Source: Acidimangrovimonas pyrenivorans (lineage in GTDB: Bacteria > Pseudomonadota > Alphaproteobacteria > Rhodobacterales > Rhodobacteraceae). Taken from it: a stretch of 64,000 nucleotides of DNA. How positions within the stretch are numbered: the first letter of the stretch is position 1; the number at the start of each line of letters is the position of its first letter. The DNA lies in contig NZ_JBHRSK010000008.1 of assembly GCF_042643245.1 (NCBI RefSeq), forward strand, positions 106,965-170,964, in the 5' to 3' direction. A model generated the notes under the pieces. That model did no database searches. It saw nothing but the letters and a program-made list of their open reading frames with translations, and was not told the origin of the DNA. Made by a program: the position numbers and the translations under genes. This document shows, piece by piece, positions 17,099 through 26,729 of this stretch.

Positions 17099-17986
17099 AT
17101 GATCGACAAGCTTGAGATGTTCATGGCACTGGCGGCCGAACGCCATTTCGGCCGCGCCGCCGAGGTCTGCGGCGTCACCCAGCCGACCCTGTCGAGCGCG
17201 ATCAAGCAGCTCGAGGACCAGCTCGGCGTGCAGCTGGTCTGGCGCGGCTCGCGCTTCCAGGGGCTGACGCCGGAAGGGCTGCGGGTGCTGGAATGGTCCC
17301 GGCGCATCGTCGGCGACGCCCGGACGATGAAGGAAGAGATGCGGGCGGCGCGCTCTGGCCTGTCGGGAGTGGTGCGGATCGGCGTGATCCCGACGGCGCT
17401 GCCGATGGTCGCCAACTTGACTGCCCGTTTCACCCTGCGCCATCCCAATGTCGGCTTCTCGATCCTGTCGCGCAACTCGATGGAAATTCTCGAAGAGATC
17501 GAGGCGCTCGAGCTCGATGCCGGGATTTCCTATCTCGACAACGAGCCGCTGGGGCGCGTCACCACCGTGCCGCTTTATTCCGAGGGCTACCGGCTGCTGG
17601 TGCGGCCGGGGATGGAGCTGTCGGACCGCGACGCGGTGCGCTGGGACGAGGCCGGGCAATTGCCGCTCTGCCTGCTGACCGAGGACATGCAGAACCGGCG
17701 GATCATCAACCAGCACCTGACCGATGCCGGGGCGACGGTATTGCCACCGGTCGAATCGAATTCGGTGATCGTGCTGCTGGCGCATGTCATGACCGGCCGC
17801 TGGGCCAGCATCGTGCCGGTCAAGCTGGCCGAGCTGTTCGCCGAAGGCAACGGGCTGCGGGCAATTCCGATCACCGATCCCGACGCGCATCACCTCGTCG
17901 GCCTGATCGCGGCCTGGCGCGAGCCGCATACGCCCATTCTTGCGGCGCTTTTGGACGAGGCGACGCGAATCTCCGAGATAAACTAG
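17099..17986 (+). CDS. LysR family regulator of the formate dehydrogenase operon
   Basis: 295 aa LTTR. The N-terminal winged HTH (MIDKLEMFMALAAERHFGRA, TQPTLSSAIKQLE) is followed by a linker helix and the periplasmic-binding-like effector domain from about residue 90. Its stop is just before a strong dyad and 99 bases before fdsG, in the same direction. That layout is typical of LysR genes placed upstream of fds operons, so formate-responsive control of fdsGBA is inferred. No good ribosome site is evident, consistent with low expression. Confidence 0.88.
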   Translation: MIDKLEMFMALAAERHFGRAAEVCGVTQPTLSSAIKQLEDQLGVQLVWRGSRFQGLTPEGLRVLEWSRRIVGDARTMKEEMRAARSGLSGVVRIGVIPTALPMVANLTARFTLRHPNVGFSILSRNSMEILEEIEALELDAGISYLDNEPLGRVTTVPLYSEGYRLLVRPGMELSDRDAVRWDEAGQLPLCLLTEDMQNRRIINQHLTDAGATVLPPVESNSVIVLLAHVMTGRWASIVPVKLAELFAEGNGLRAIPITDPDAHHLVGLIAAWREPHTPILAALLDEATRISEIN

Positions 17987-18037
17987 CAAATCAATAGACG
18001 TCGTCTATCGATTGACGAGAACTCGATATTGATTTGC
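17986..18037 (+). promoter_or_regulatory. LysR-type operator upstream of fdsG
   Basis: An odd-centred dyad ATAGACG-T-CGTCTAT (17994-18008) contains a T-N11-A core (17995-18007), the classic LTTR box. It is nested in a wider perfect 11-bp inverted repeat GCAAATCAATA (17986-17996) and TATTGATTTGC (18027-18037). The element fills the gap between the LysR stop and the fds operon; fdsG has an AGGAGG ribosome site at 18075-18080. Confidence 0.75.
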
Positions 18038-18085
18038 CTATCGTTCTTCCTAGAACCTGCGGCAAAGTGAAGCTAGGAGGAGCGG

Positions 18086-18559
18086 ATGGCGCTGACCACC
18101 GACGAAATCGTTGTGCGCGTGCAAGAGATCATCGCCGATCACGCCGCGCAGGAAGGGCCGCTGCTGCCGATCCTGCACGATGTGCAGGGGGCTTTCGGTT
18201 ACGTGCCGCGCGACGCGCTGCCGGTGATCGCCTCGGGGCTGAACCTCAGCCGGGCCGAGGTCCATGGCGTGATGAGCTTCTACCACGATTTCCGCGAGGA
18301 CCCGGCCGGGCGTCACGTGCTCAAGCTGTGCCGGGCCGAGGCCTGCCAGGCGATGGGCGCCGACCGCGTCGCCGCCCATGCCCGCGGCAAGCTCGGCATC
18401 GCGTGGCACGAGACGACGCAGGACGGTTCGGTGACGCTCGAGCCGGTGTTCTGCCTCGGCCTCTGTGCCTGCGGCCCGGCGGCGATGGTCGACGGCAAGC
18501 TGGTCGGCCGGCTGGACGAGGCGCGGGTCGACGAATTGCTGTCGGAGGTGGGCCGATGA
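18086..18559 (+). CDS. fdsG: NAD-dependent formate dehydrogenase gamma subunit
   Basis: 157 aa NuoE-like subunit binding a [2Fe-2S] cluster in a thioredoxin fold. Cluster ligands are in LCRAEACQAMG and CLGLCACGP, four cysteines with the family spacing. It passes electrons between the beta-subunit flavin and the rest of the soluble formate dehydrogenase. It starts with a strong AGGAGG at 5-base spacing and ends overlapping fdsB by ATGA. Confidence 0.95.
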   Translation: MALTTDEIVVRVQEIIADHAAQEGPLLPILHDVQGAFGYVPRDALPVIASGLNLSRAEVHGVMSFYHDFREDPAGRHVLKLCRAEACQAMGADRVAAHARGKLGIAWHETTQDGSVTLEPVFCLGLCACGPAAMVDGKLVGRLDEARVDELLSEVGR

Positions 18560-20088
18560 AGATCTACGTCCCCCGCGACGCCGCCGCCAAGGCGCTGGGC
18601 GCCGATGCCGTCGCCGCCGCGGTCGAGAAGGAGGCCGCCGCCCGCGGCCTTGACGTCTCCGTCGTGCGCAACGGCAGCCGCGGCATGATCTGGCGCGAGC
18701 CGCTGGTCGAGGTCGAGACCGGGGAGGGCCGCATCGCCTTCGGCCCGGTGACGCCCGGCGACGTGCCGGCGCTGTTCGAGGCCGAGTTCGGCGACCACAA
18801 GCTGGCGCTGGGCAAGACCGAAGAGATCGACTGGCTCAAGCGCCAGACCCGGCTGACCTTCGCCCGCTGCGGCGTCATCGACCCGCTCAGCCTGTCGGAC
18901 TACGAGGCCCAGGGCGGGCTGGAGGGCCTGCGCCGGGCGCTGTCGATGTCGGCCGAGGAGATCGTGGCCGAGGTCACCGAGAGCGGGCTGCGCGGCCGCG
19001 GCGGCGCCGGCTTCCCGACCGGGATCAAGTGGAACACGGTGGCCGGGGCGCAGGCGGATCAGAAATACATCGTCTGCAACGCCGACGAGGGCGACAGCGC
19101 CACCTTCGCCGACCGCATGCTGATGGAAGGCGACCCCTTCACCCTGATCGAGGGCATGGCGATCGCCGGCCTCGCGGTCGGGGCGACCAAGGGCTATGTC
19201 TACATTCGTTCGGAATACCCCGACGCCATCGCGGTGATGGAGGAAGCGATCCGCATCGCGCGCGAGAACGGCGTGCTGGGGGCGGACGTTTTGGGCTCGG
19301 GCAAGGCCTATGACATCTGGGTGCGGGTCGGCGCCGGCGCCTATGTCTGCGGCGAGGAAACCAGCCTGCTCAACAGCCTGGAAGGCAAGCGCGGAGTGGT
19401 GCGGGCGAAACCGCCGCTGCCGGCGCTCGAGGGCTTCCTGGGCAAGCCGACGGTGGTCAACAACGTCATCTCGCTGGCCTCGGTGCCGGTGATCCTGCAG
19501 AAGGGCGCGGCCTTCTACCGCGACTTCGGGCTGGGCCGCTCGCGCGGCACGATCCCGCTGCAGATCGCCGGCAACGTGCGTCACGGTGGCCTTTTCGAAT
19601 GTGCCTTCGGTTTGACGCTGGGCGAGATCGTCGACGAGATCGGCGGCGGCACCGCCAGCGGCCGGCCGGTCAAGGCGGTGCAGGTCGGTGGCCCGCTGGG
19701 CGCCTATTTCCCGCGCGCGCTGTTCGACACGCCCTTCGGCTACGAGGAATTCGCCGGCAAGGAGGGCCTGATCGGCCATGCCGGGTTGACCGTGTTCGAC
19801 GACAGTGCCGACATGCTGCAGATGGCCCGCTTCGCGATGGAGTTCTGCGCCATCGAAAGCTGCGGCAAGTGCACCCCCTGCCGGATCGGTGCGGTGCGCG
19901 GGGTCGAGACCGTCGACCGCATCGCCCGCGGCGACGCTGACGCCATCCCGCTGCTCACCGACCTGTGCGAGACGATGAAGCTCGGCTCGCTCTGCGCCCT
20001 TGGCGGTTTCACGCCCTACCCGGTGATGAGCGCCCTGACCCATTTCCCCGACGACTTCACGGGCAGCCAGAAGGAGGCGGCCGAATGA
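18556..20088 (+). CDS. fdsB: NAD-dependent formate dehydrogenase beta subunit
   Basis: 510 aa NuoF-like diaphorase subunit that reduces NAD+ with FMN. An N-terminal domain of roughly 100 residues precedes the NuoF core. In the core are the NADH/FMN glycine loop GLRGRGGAGFPTG, the segment CNADEGDS, AYVCGEETSLLNS, and the [4Fe-4S] motif ESCGKCTPCRIG with the fourth Cys in SLCALGG. Starts and stops overlap fdsG and fdsA by ATGA, giving stoichiometric translation. Confidence 0.96.
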   Translation: MKIYVPRDAAAKALGADAVAAAVEKEAAARGLDVSVVRNGSRGMIWREPLVEVETGEGRIAFGPVTPGDVPALFEAEFGDHKLALGKTEEIDWLKRQTRLTFARCGVIDPLSLSDYEAQGGLEGLRRALSMSAEEIVAEVTESGLRGRGGAGFPTGIKWNTVAGAQADQKYIVCNADEGDSATFADRMLMEGDPFTLIEGMAIAGLAVGATKGYVYIRSEYPDAIAVMEEAIRIARENGVLGADVLGSGKAYDIWVRVGAGAYVCGEETSLLNSLEGKRGVVRAKPPLPALEGFLGKPTVVNNVISLASVPVILQKGAAFYRDFGLGRSRGTIPLQIAGNVRHGGLFECAFGLTLGEIVDEIGGGTASGRPVKAVQVGGPLGAYFPRALFDTPFGYEEFAGKEGLIGHAGLTVFDDSADMLQMARFAMEFCAIESCGKCTPCRIGAVRGVETVDRIARGDADAIPLLTDLCETMKLGSLCALGGFTPYPVMSALTHFPDDFTGSQKEAAE

Positions 20089-22970
20089 GAGATTTCATCA
20101 TTCCCACCAGCCTGGATCAGGATTTCGGCACCCCGGAGAGCCGGTCGACAGAAATGGTGACGCTGACCATCGACGGCTTCGCGGTCACGGTGCCCGAGGG
20201 CACCAGCGTGATGCGGGCGGCGAAGGAGACCGGGATCAGCATCCCGAAACTCTGCGCCACCGACAGCATCGAGGCCTTCGGCTCCTGCCGGCTCTGCGTC
20301 GTCGAGATCGAGGGCCGCAACGGCACCCCGGCCTCCTGCACCACGCCGGTCGCGCCGGGCATGGTCGTGCATACCCAGACCGGCAAGCTGGCCAAGCTGC
20401 GCCGCGGGGTGATGGAGCTCTACATCTCCGACCACCCGCTGGACTGCCTGACCTGCGCCGCCAACGGCGATTGCGAGCTGCAGGACATGGCCGGCGCCGT
20501 CGGCCTGCGCGATGTCCGCTACGAACCGGGCGACAACCATTTCGAGCCGCGCCAGAACGGCGAGGCCAACCCGCAATGGGCGCCGAAGGACGAGTCGAAC
20601 CCCTATTTCACCTTCGATCCGTCGAAATGCATCGTCTGCTCGCGCTGCGTCCGCGCCTGCGAGGAGGTGCAGGGCACCTTCGCCCTGACGATCCAGGGCC
20701 GGGGCTGGGACAGCAAGGTCTCGGCCGGGATGGCGGGCGATGATTTCCTCGGCTCGGAATGCGTGAGCTGCGGCGCCTGCGTCCAGGCTTGCCCGACCGC
20801 CACGCTGCAGGAGAAATCGGTGATCGAGATCGGCACGCCGGAACGCTCGGTCGTCACCACCTGCGCCTATTGCGGCGTCGGCTGTTCGTTCAAGGCCGAG
20901 ATGCGCGGCGAGGAACTGGTGCGCATGGTGCCCTACAAGGACGGCAAGGCGAACCGCGGCCACAGCTGCGTCAAGGGTCGGTTCGCCTATGGCTACGCCA
21001 ACCACCAGGACCGAATCCTCAACCCGATGATCCGCGACAGCATCGACGCCCCATGGCGCGAAGTCAGCTGGCAGGAGGCGCTGGGCTTCGCCGCGCAGAA
21101 GCTGCGCGCGCTGCAGGCCGAGTACGGGCGCGAGTCGATCGGCGTCATCACCTCGTCGCGCTGCACCAACGAGGAAACCTTCCTGGTGCAGAAACTGGCC
21201 CGCCAGGTCTTCGGCAACAACAACACCGACACCTGCGCCCGGGTCTGCCACTCGCCCACCGGCTATGGGTTGGGCCAGACCTTCGGCACCTCGGCCGGGA
21301 CCCAGGATTTCGACTCGGTCGAGCATTCGGATGTCGTCATCGTCATCGGCGCCAACCCGACCGACGGCCACCCGGTCTTCGGCAGCCGTCTGAAGAAGCG
21401 GCTGCGCCAGGGCGCCAGGCTGATCGTCATCGACCCGCGCCGGATCGACCTGGTGAAGTCGCCGCATATCCGCGCCGCCCATCACCTGGCGCTGAAGCCG
21501 GGGACCAACGTGGCGGTGCTGACGGCTCTGGCCCATGTCATCGTCACCGAGGGGCTGGCGGACGAGGACTTCATCCGCGGGCGCTGCGAGTGGGACGCCT
21601 TCCAGGACTATGCCGAGTTCGTCTCGGACCCGGCCCACAGCCCGGAAGCGGTCGAGGCGATGACCGGTGTGCCGGCGGCCGAGCTGCGGGCGGCGGCGCG
21701 GCTGTTCGCGACCGGCGGCAACGGGGCGATCTACTATGGCCTCGGCGTCACCGAGCACAGCCAGGGCTCGACCGCCGTCATCGGCATCGCCAACCTCGCC
21801 ATGCTGACCGGCAATATCGGCCGGCCCGGCGTCGGCGTGAACCCGCTGCGCGGCCAGAACAACGTCCAGGGCTCCTGCGACATGGGCAGCTTCCCGCACG
21901 AGCTGCCGGGCTATCGCCACGTCAAGAACCCCGAGGTGCGCGAGATCTTCGAAAGCCTCTGGAACACCAAGATCTCGGATGAGCCGGGCCTGCGGATCAA
22001 CAACATGCTCGACGCCGCCGTCGATGGCAGCTTCCGCGGCATCTACATCCAGGGCGAGGACATCCTGCAATCGGATCCCGACACCCATCACGTCGCCGCC
22101 GGGCTCAAGGCGATGGACTGCGTCATCGTCCACGACCTGTTCCTCAACGAGACGGCGAACTACGCCCATGTCTTCCTGCCCGGCTCGACCTTCCTCGAGA
22201 AGGACGGCACCTTCACCAATGCCGAACGGCGGATCAACATGGTGCGCCGGGTGATGGCACCCAAGAACGGCTATGCCGACTGGGAAGTGACGCAGGAGCT
22301 GGCCCGGGCGATGGGCGCCGACTGGAATTACAGCCATCCCAGCCAGGTCATGGACGAGATCGCGGCGACGACGCCCAGCTTCGCCAATGTCACCTATGAC
22401 AAGATCGAGGCGATGGGCTCGCTGCAATGGCCCTGCAACGACACCTATCCGGACGGCACGCCGATCATGCATGTCGACGGCTTCGTCCGCGGCAAGGGCA
22501 AGTTCATCCGCACCGAATACGTCGCCACCGACGAGAAGGTCGGCCCGCGCTTCCCGCTTCTGCTGACCACCGGGCGGATCCTCAGCCAGTACAATGTCGG
22601 CGCCCAGACCCGGCGCACCGGCAACGTGGCCTGGCACCCCGAGGACCTGCTGGAGCTGCACCCGGTCGATGCCGAGGATCGCGGCATCAAGGATCACGAC
22701 TGGGTCCGGCTGGCCAGCCGCGCGGGCGAGACGACGCTGCGGGTGCGGGTCACCGACCGGGTGGCGCCGGGGGTGGTCTACACCACCTTCCACCACCCCG
22801 AGACCCAGGCCAACGTCATCACCACCGATTTCTCGGACTGGGCGACCAACTGCCCGGAATACAAGGTGACGGCGGTGCAGGTGACGCCCTCGAACGGACC
22901 CACCGACTGGCAGCTGGAATACGAGGCGCAGGCCAGGGCCGCGCGCCGCATCCTGCCGGCGGCCGAGTGA
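20085..22970 (+). CDS. fdsA: NAD-dependent formate dehydrogenase alpha subunit, molybdopterin type
   Basis: Catalytic subunit (961 aa) oxidising formate to CO2 at a Mo (or W) bis-MGD centre. N-terminal Fe-S relay: [2Fe-2S] around GSCRLC, a His-Cys3 [4Fe-4S] in HPLDCLTCAANGDC, two ferredoxin clusters (CIVCSRCVRAC and CVSCGACVQAC), then the proximal CAYCGVGCSFK cluster. The metal ligand is a cysteine, C388 in CARVCHSPTGYG, not selenocysteine. The C-terminal cap is the molydopterin dinucleotide binding domain. The start MRDFIIPTSLDQDFG overlaps the fdsB stop. Confidence 0.97.
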   Translation: MRDFIIPTSLDQDFGTPESRSTEMVTLTIDGFAVTVPEGTSVMRAAKETGISIPKLCATDSIEAFGSCRLCVVEIEGRNGTPASCTTPVAPGMVVHTQTGKLAKLRRGVMELYISDHPLDCLTCAANGDCELQDMAGAVGLRDVRYEPGDNHFEPRQNGEANPQWAPKDESNPYFTFDPSKCIVCSRCVRACEEVQGTFALTIQGRGWDSKVSAGMAGDDFLGSECVSCGACVQACPTATLQEKSVIEIGTPERSVVTTCAYCGVGCSFKAEMRGEELVRMVPYKDGKANRGHSCVKGRFAYGYANHQDRILNPMIRDSIDAPWREVSWQEALGFAAQKLRALQAEYGRESIGVITSSRCTNEETFLVQKLARQVFGNNNTDTCARVCHSPTGYGLGQTFGTSAGTQDFDSVEHSDVVIVIGANPTDGHPVFGSRLKKRLRQGARLIVIDPRRIDLVKSPHIRAAHHLALKPGTNVAVLTALAHVIVTEGLADEDFIRGRCEWDAFQDYAEFVSDPAHSPEAVEAMTGVPAAELRAAARLFATGGNGAIYYGLGVTEHSQGSTAVIGIANLAMLTGNIGRPGVGVNPLRGQNNVQGSCDMGSFPHELPGYRHVKNPEVREIFESLWNTKISDEPGLRINNMLDAAVDGSFRGIYIQGEDILQSDPDTHHVAAGLKAMDCVIVHDLFLNETANYAHVFLPGSTFLEKDGTFTNAERRINMVRRVMAPKNGYADWEVTQELARAMGADWNYSHPSQVMDEIAATTPSFANVTYDKIEAMGSLQWPCNDTYPDGTPIMHVDGFVRGKGKFIRTEYVATDEKVGPRFPLLLTTGRILSQYNVGAQTRRTGNVAWHPEDLLELHPVDAEDRGIKDHDWVRLASRAGETTLRVRVTDRVAPGVVYTTFHHPETQANVITTDFSDWATNCPEYKVTAVQVTPSNGPTDWQLEYEAQARAARRILPAAE

Positions 22971-22972
22971 CC

Positions 22973-23806
22973 ATGGCCGTCCGCGACACACATCGCCCGC
23001 TTCCGCGCCAGGCCTTCCGGGCCGGGCGCTTCGAGGGCGGGGCGAGGGCGCTGCCCGAGGAGGTGCCGGTGGCGCTGTCCTTCAACGGCTCGACCCAGGC
23101 GGTGATGATGGCGACGCCCGGCGACCTGCGCGATTTCGGCATCGGCTTCGCGCTGACCGAGGGCATCGCGGCGCCCTCCGAGATCACCTCGGTCGAGGTG
23201 GTCGAGCAGGAGGCCGGGATCGACGTGCAGATGTGGCTCGTGGATGAGGCGCAGGCGCGGCTGGCCGCCCGGCGGCGCCACATGGCCGGGCCGGTGGGCT
23301 GCGGCCTCTGCGGCCTCGACAGCATCGAGGCGGTGCTGCGCAAGGTCACCCCGGTGGCCGAGAGCGATTTCGCCCTGACGCCGGGTGAAGTCACCCGCGC
23401 CATGGCCTCCTTGCCCGGTCATCAGAGCCTGCATGACGTCACCCGCGCCGCCCATGCCGCCGCCTTCTTCACCCCCGAGAAGGGCGTGGTGCTGGCGCGC
23501 GAGGATGTCGGCCGGCACAACGCGCTCGACAAGCTGGCCGGTGCCATGCTGCGCAGCGAGACCGCGGCGAAAGGCGCCGTGGTGCTGACCAGCCGGGTCT
23601 CGATCGACATGGTGCAGAAATGCGCCGCGCTCGGGGCGCCGGTGCTGATCGCCGTCTCGGCCCCCACCGCCCATGCCGTGCGGGTGGCCGAGGCCGCCGG
23701 CATCACCCTCGTCGCGCTCGCCCGCGGCGACAGGTTCGAGGTCTTCACCCGGCCCGACCGCATCCTTCCGACACCGTCTTCCAGAGGGGCCTTCGATGTC
23801 GCCTGA
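22973..23806 (+). CDS. fdhD: Formate dehydrogenase accessory sulfurtransferase FdhD
   Basis: 277 aa FdhD/FdsC family protein that sulfurates the bis-MGD cofactor before insertion into FdsA. The conserved CxxC is in GCGLCGLDS and the family segment EDVGRHNALDKL is present. It begins 2 bases after the fdsA stop, inside the operon, so maturation is expressed with the enzyme. Its 3' end overlaps fdsD by 11 bases. Confidence 0.95.
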   Translation: MAVRDTHRPLPRQAFRAGRFEGGARALPEEVPVALSFNGSTQAVMMATPGDLRDFGIGFALTEGIAAPSEITSVEVVEQEAGIDVQMWLVDEAQARLAARRRHMAGPVGCGLCGLDSIEAVLRKVTPVAESDFALTPGEVTRAMASLPGHQSLHDVTRAAHAAAFFTPEKGVVLAREDVGRHNALDKLAGAMLRSETAAKGAVVLTSRVSIDMVQKCAALGAPVLIAVSAPTAHAVRVAEAAGITLVALARGDRFEVFTRPDRILPTPSSRGAFDVA

Positions 23807-24017
23807 CAAGCTGATCTACATGGCGAACCAGATCGCCACCTTCTTCGAATCGAAACCGCATGACGAGGGCGTCGCTGGCGTCGCCGCCCATATCAGCGAT
23901 TTCTGGGAGCCGCGGATGCGGGCCCAGTTCTTCGAGCTGATCGACAGCGGCGCCGAGGGCTTCAAGCCGCTGGTGCTGGAGGCCGCGCCCAAGGTGCGGC
24001 GGCCGCAGCACGCCTGA
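23796..24017 (+). CDS. fdsD: Formate dehydrogenase delta subunit
   Basis: 73 aa FdsD protein. It matches the family pattern: an N-terminal helix DKLIYMANQIATFF, the FWEPRMRAQF segment and a short basic tail. FdsD is associated with assembly or stability of FdsGBA and lacks cofactor motifs. The ATG at 23796 lies inside the end of fdhD in another frame. Last gene of the fds operon. Confidence 0.93.
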   Translation: MSPDKLIYMANQIATFFESKPHDEGVAGVAAHISDFWEPRMRAQFFELIDSGAEGFKPLVLEAAPKVRRPQHA

Positions 24018-24094
24018 GCCCCTGCACCGGAGCCTTGAGCGCCCGTCGCACGCGTGCCAGAACGGGCCGGAGATCCTGAGGAGGACCCCCGGCC

Positions 24095-25609
24095 ATGGCC
24101 AACACGCTCTACGACGCCCTCTTCGCCCCGCTTGCCGGGCGCGACAAAGCCTTCTTGATCCTGCCCGACGGGCGCGAGATCTCGGGCGACGCCTTCCTGC
24201 GCATGGTGGCGCGTTTCGCCCATGCGCTGCGCGGCGCGGGGGTGGAACCGGGCGACCGCGTCGCGGTGCAGATCGCCAAGTCGCCCGAGGGGCTGGCGGT
24301 CTATGCCGCGGCGGTGGCGGCCGGGGCGATCTTCCTGCCGCTGAACGTTGGCTACACGGCTGACGAGATCGACTATTTCCTCGGCAACGCGACGCCGAAG
24401 GTCTTCCTCTGCGACGGCACCAAGGCCGCGGCGCTGGCGCCCGTCGCCGCGCGGCATGGCGCGGCCCTGATGACCCTGAGCGGCGACGGGTCAGGCACCT
24501 TTACCGACGCGGCCGAAGGCCAGCCCGAAACCATCGACCCGGCCCCCCGCGGGCCGGAGGACCTGGCCGCCTTCCTCTACACTTCGGGCACCACCGGGCG
24601 CTCGAAGGGGGCGATGCTGAGCCACCGCAACCTGCTCTCCAACGCGCAGGTGCTGGCCGACTACTGGCGCTTCACCGAAGAAGACGTGCTGCTGCACGCG
24701 CTGCCGATCTTCCATACCCACGGCCTCTTCGTCGCCTCCAACGTCTCGCTGCTGACCGGCGGCGCGATGATCTTCCTGCCGGCCTTCAGCGTCGACGAGG
24801 TGCTGCGGCTGATGCCGCAGGCGACCGCGATGATGGGGGTGCCCACCTTCTACACCCGTCTCCTGGACGATCCGCGCTTCACCCGCGAGGTCGCCAAGGG
24901 GATGCGGCTGTTCACCTCCGGCTCGGCGCCGCTCTTGGCCGAGACCCATGTCGCCTTCGAGCAGCGGACCGGCCACCGCATCCTCGAACGCTACGGCATG
25001 ACCGAGACCAACATGAACACCTCGAACCCCTATGACGGCGAGCGCCGGGCCGGCACCGTCGGCTTCCCGCTGCCCGGGGTCGAGCTGAAGATCACCGATC
25101 CCGAGACCGGCGCGCCCCTGCCGCAGGGCGAACCCGGCATGATCGAGGTGCGCGGCGAGAACGTCTTCCAGGGCTACTGGCAGATGCCCGAGAAAACGGC
25201 CGAGGAACTGCGCGCGGACGGGTTCTTCATCACCGGCGATATCGGGGTGATGGATGCCGACGGCTATGTCTCGATCGTCGGGCGGCAGAAGGACCTGATC
25301 ATCACCGGCGGCTACAACGTCTATCCCAAGGAGGTCGAGCTGGTGCTGGACGAGCAGCCCGGCGTGCTGGAATCGGCCGTCATCGGCGTGCCGCATCCGG
25401 ATTTCGGCGAGGCGGTCTTTGGCGTGCTGGTGGCCGCGAAGGGCGAGACGCCGGACGAGGGCGCGATCCAGGCGGCGCTGGGCGGCAAGCTGGCCAAGTT
25501 CAAGCAGCCCAAGGGGCTGGCTGTGGTCGAGGCGCTGCCGCGCAACACCATGGGCAAGGTGCAGAAGAACATCCTGCGCGAGATGTTCGCCGACCGGTTC
25601 AAGGGGTAG
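24095..25609 (+). CDS. matB: Malonyl-CoA synthetase (MatB-like AMP-forming ligase)
   Basis: 504 aa ANL-superfamily acyl-CoA synthetase. The P-loop-like motif is FLYTSGTTGRSKGAMLSH, followed by ERYGMTETNMNTSNP, the hinge region FFITGDIGVMD and the catalytic Lys segment PRNTMGKVQKN. The overall pattern (MANTLYDALFAPL, YNVYPKEVE) fits malonate or methylmalonate activating MatB of Rhodobacterales. Malonate specificity is inferred. It has its own GAGGAGG ribosome site 77 bases after fdsD; it may be read from the fds transcript. A long hairpin follows. Confidence 0.85.
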   Translation: MANTLYDALFAPLAGRDKAFLILPDGREISGDAFLRMVARFAHALRGAGVEPGDRVAVQIAKSPEGLAVYAAAVAAGAIFLPLNVGYTADEIDYFLGNATPKVFLCDGTKAAALAPVAARHGAALMTLSGDGSGTFTDAAEGQPETIDPAPRGPEDLAAFLYTSGTTGRSKGAMLSHRNLLSNAQVLADYWRFTEEDVLLHALPIFHTHGLFVASNVSLLTGGAMIFLPAFSVDEVLRLMPQATAMMGVPTFYTRLLDDPRFTREVAKGMRLFTSGSAPLLAETHVAFEQRTGHRILERYGMTETNMNTSNPYDGERRAGTVGFPLPGVELKITDPETGAPLPQGEPGMIEVRGENVFQGYWQMPEKTAEELRADGFFITGDIGVMDADGYVSIVGRQKDLIITGGYNVYPKEVELVLDEQPGVLESAVIGVPHPDFGEAVFGVLVAAKGETPDEGAIQAALGGKLAKFKQPKGLAVVEALPRNTMGKVQKNILREMFADRFKG

Positions 25610-25614
25610 GGGCG

Positions 25615-25675
25615 GCTCATCGCCGCCCGTCGGGTGCTCCTCGCGGGCGAAGGCATCCCGACGGGGCGGATGAGC
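25615..25675. terminator. Long imperfect hairpin between convergent matB and minus-strand gene
   Basis: GCTCATCGCCGCCCGTCGGG pairs, with a one-base slip on each arm, with CCCGACGGGGCGGATGAGC across a 22-base loop. It fills the gap between two convergent stops and would end transcription on either strand; there is no T-tract. Confidence 0.6.
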
Positions 25676-25681
25676 GTCCCG

Positions 25682-26710
25682 TCAGTCGAAGGTCCCCGTC
25701 ACCCGGCCGAACAGCATGAAGGCGCGGGCGGTGCGGGTCTCGGCCAGCGCGGCGATCTCCTGGTCGCTGGCAGTGGCCTCGAAACTGGCGAAGGTCTTGT
25801 CGAACTGGCGCAGGAAGTGATGCGCGGCGTCGCGGAACACCGGGTCGGTGCGCATCCGCCCGGCGGTCAGCGCCAGGCTCGAGCGGTCGCGCACGCCGCC
25901 CAGCCCGGCGATCGCCCGCCCGCGCTCGCCCTGGGCGAAGCGGCGCCAGATCTCGGGCCGCGCCCGGTCGGGCTTGAGGTCGTCCATGTAGATGCCGTCC
26001 TGGCTGAGCAGGGTCAGAACGTCCTGGGCGGCACGGATCAGCCGGGCGATGTCGCGGTCGTCGAGCGCGGCGCGCAGGGCGCGGAAGCCCTCCTTGTCAT
26101 CCGGCGATTCGGGGAAGTTCAGCGCGGTGATGAAATCCGCCGCCGCGAGCGGCGGCCGCAGCGCCTCGGCCGGGGTGCCGAGCGCCAGAGTCGGCTGTTC
26201 GTCGCCCGCGCTCTCTTCCGGCACCGCCAGGGCCGCCCGGCGGTCGGCCGAGGGCACCGTCTGGGTCGCGTCGCGGCGCGAGCTGAAGGTCGCCAGCGCG
26301 GTCTCGGTCTGGCGCTGGGCGGCGGCCAGCTCGTCGATCTTGCGCTCGACCTCGGGCTTCACCCCGCTGGCGGCGGCCTGGCTTTGCTGGATATAGGCGC
26401 TGCGCATCGCCTCGACCGTGGCCTGCAGCCGCGCCGCCTCTTCGCGCATCTCGCGCAGGCTGCGGGCGCTCAGCACCGCGACCCAGATCATCGCCACCGG
26501 CAGGAAAACCGCCAGCAGCGTCATCACCGCGGTCAGCGCGCCGCTGTTCGAGACGGCGCCGCCGGTCATCACGAAGAAGGTGCCGATCGCGATCACCCAG
26601 ATCACGGTCAGCGCCGCGGCGAACACCTCGGTCGAGCCGAAGCGCGGCGGGTCGTCCCGGCCGCCGAAGCTGCCGAATCTCGTCGCGCGGTCCTGTTTGG
26701 CCTCAGGCAT
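25682..26710 (-). CDS. Conserved membrane/coiled-coil protein, function unknown
   Basis: 342 aa protein I cannot assign to a named family. The N-terminal 25 residues are polar; two transmembrane helices follow (about 29-52, VFAAALTVIWVIAIGTFFVM, and about 58-82). Then comes a charged alpha-helical stretch with coiled-coil character (about 84-145, SLREMREEAARLQATVEAMR), a Pro/Ala linker, and a mostly helical C-terminal domain. It starts 19 bases after greA and probably shares its transcript. Its topology suggests a cytoplasmic coiled coil anchored in the inner membrane. Confidence 0.7.
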   Translation of the reverse strand: MPEAKQDRATRFGSFGGRDDPPRFGSTEVFAAALTVIWVIAIGTFFVMTGGAVSNSGALTAVMTLLAVFLPVAMIWVAVLSARSLREMREEAARLQATVEAMRSAYIQQSQAAASGVKPEVERKIDELAAAQRQTETALATFSSRRDATQTVPSADRRAALAVPEESAGDEQPTLALGTPAEALRPPLAAADFITALNFPESPDDKEGFRALRAALDDRDIARLIRAAQDVLTLLSQDGIYMDDLKPDRARPEIWRRFAQGERGRAIAGLGGVRDRSSLALTAGRMRTDPVFRDAAHHFLRQFDKTFASFEATASDQEIAALAETRTARAFMLFGRVTGTFD

Positions 26711-26729
26711 CGGGGGACCCTCGCCCGGA

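Noticed and set aside
18034..18555. In-frame extension upstream of fdsB
   Set aside because: It overlaps fdsG completely; the ATGA junction at 18556 gives the family N-terminus.
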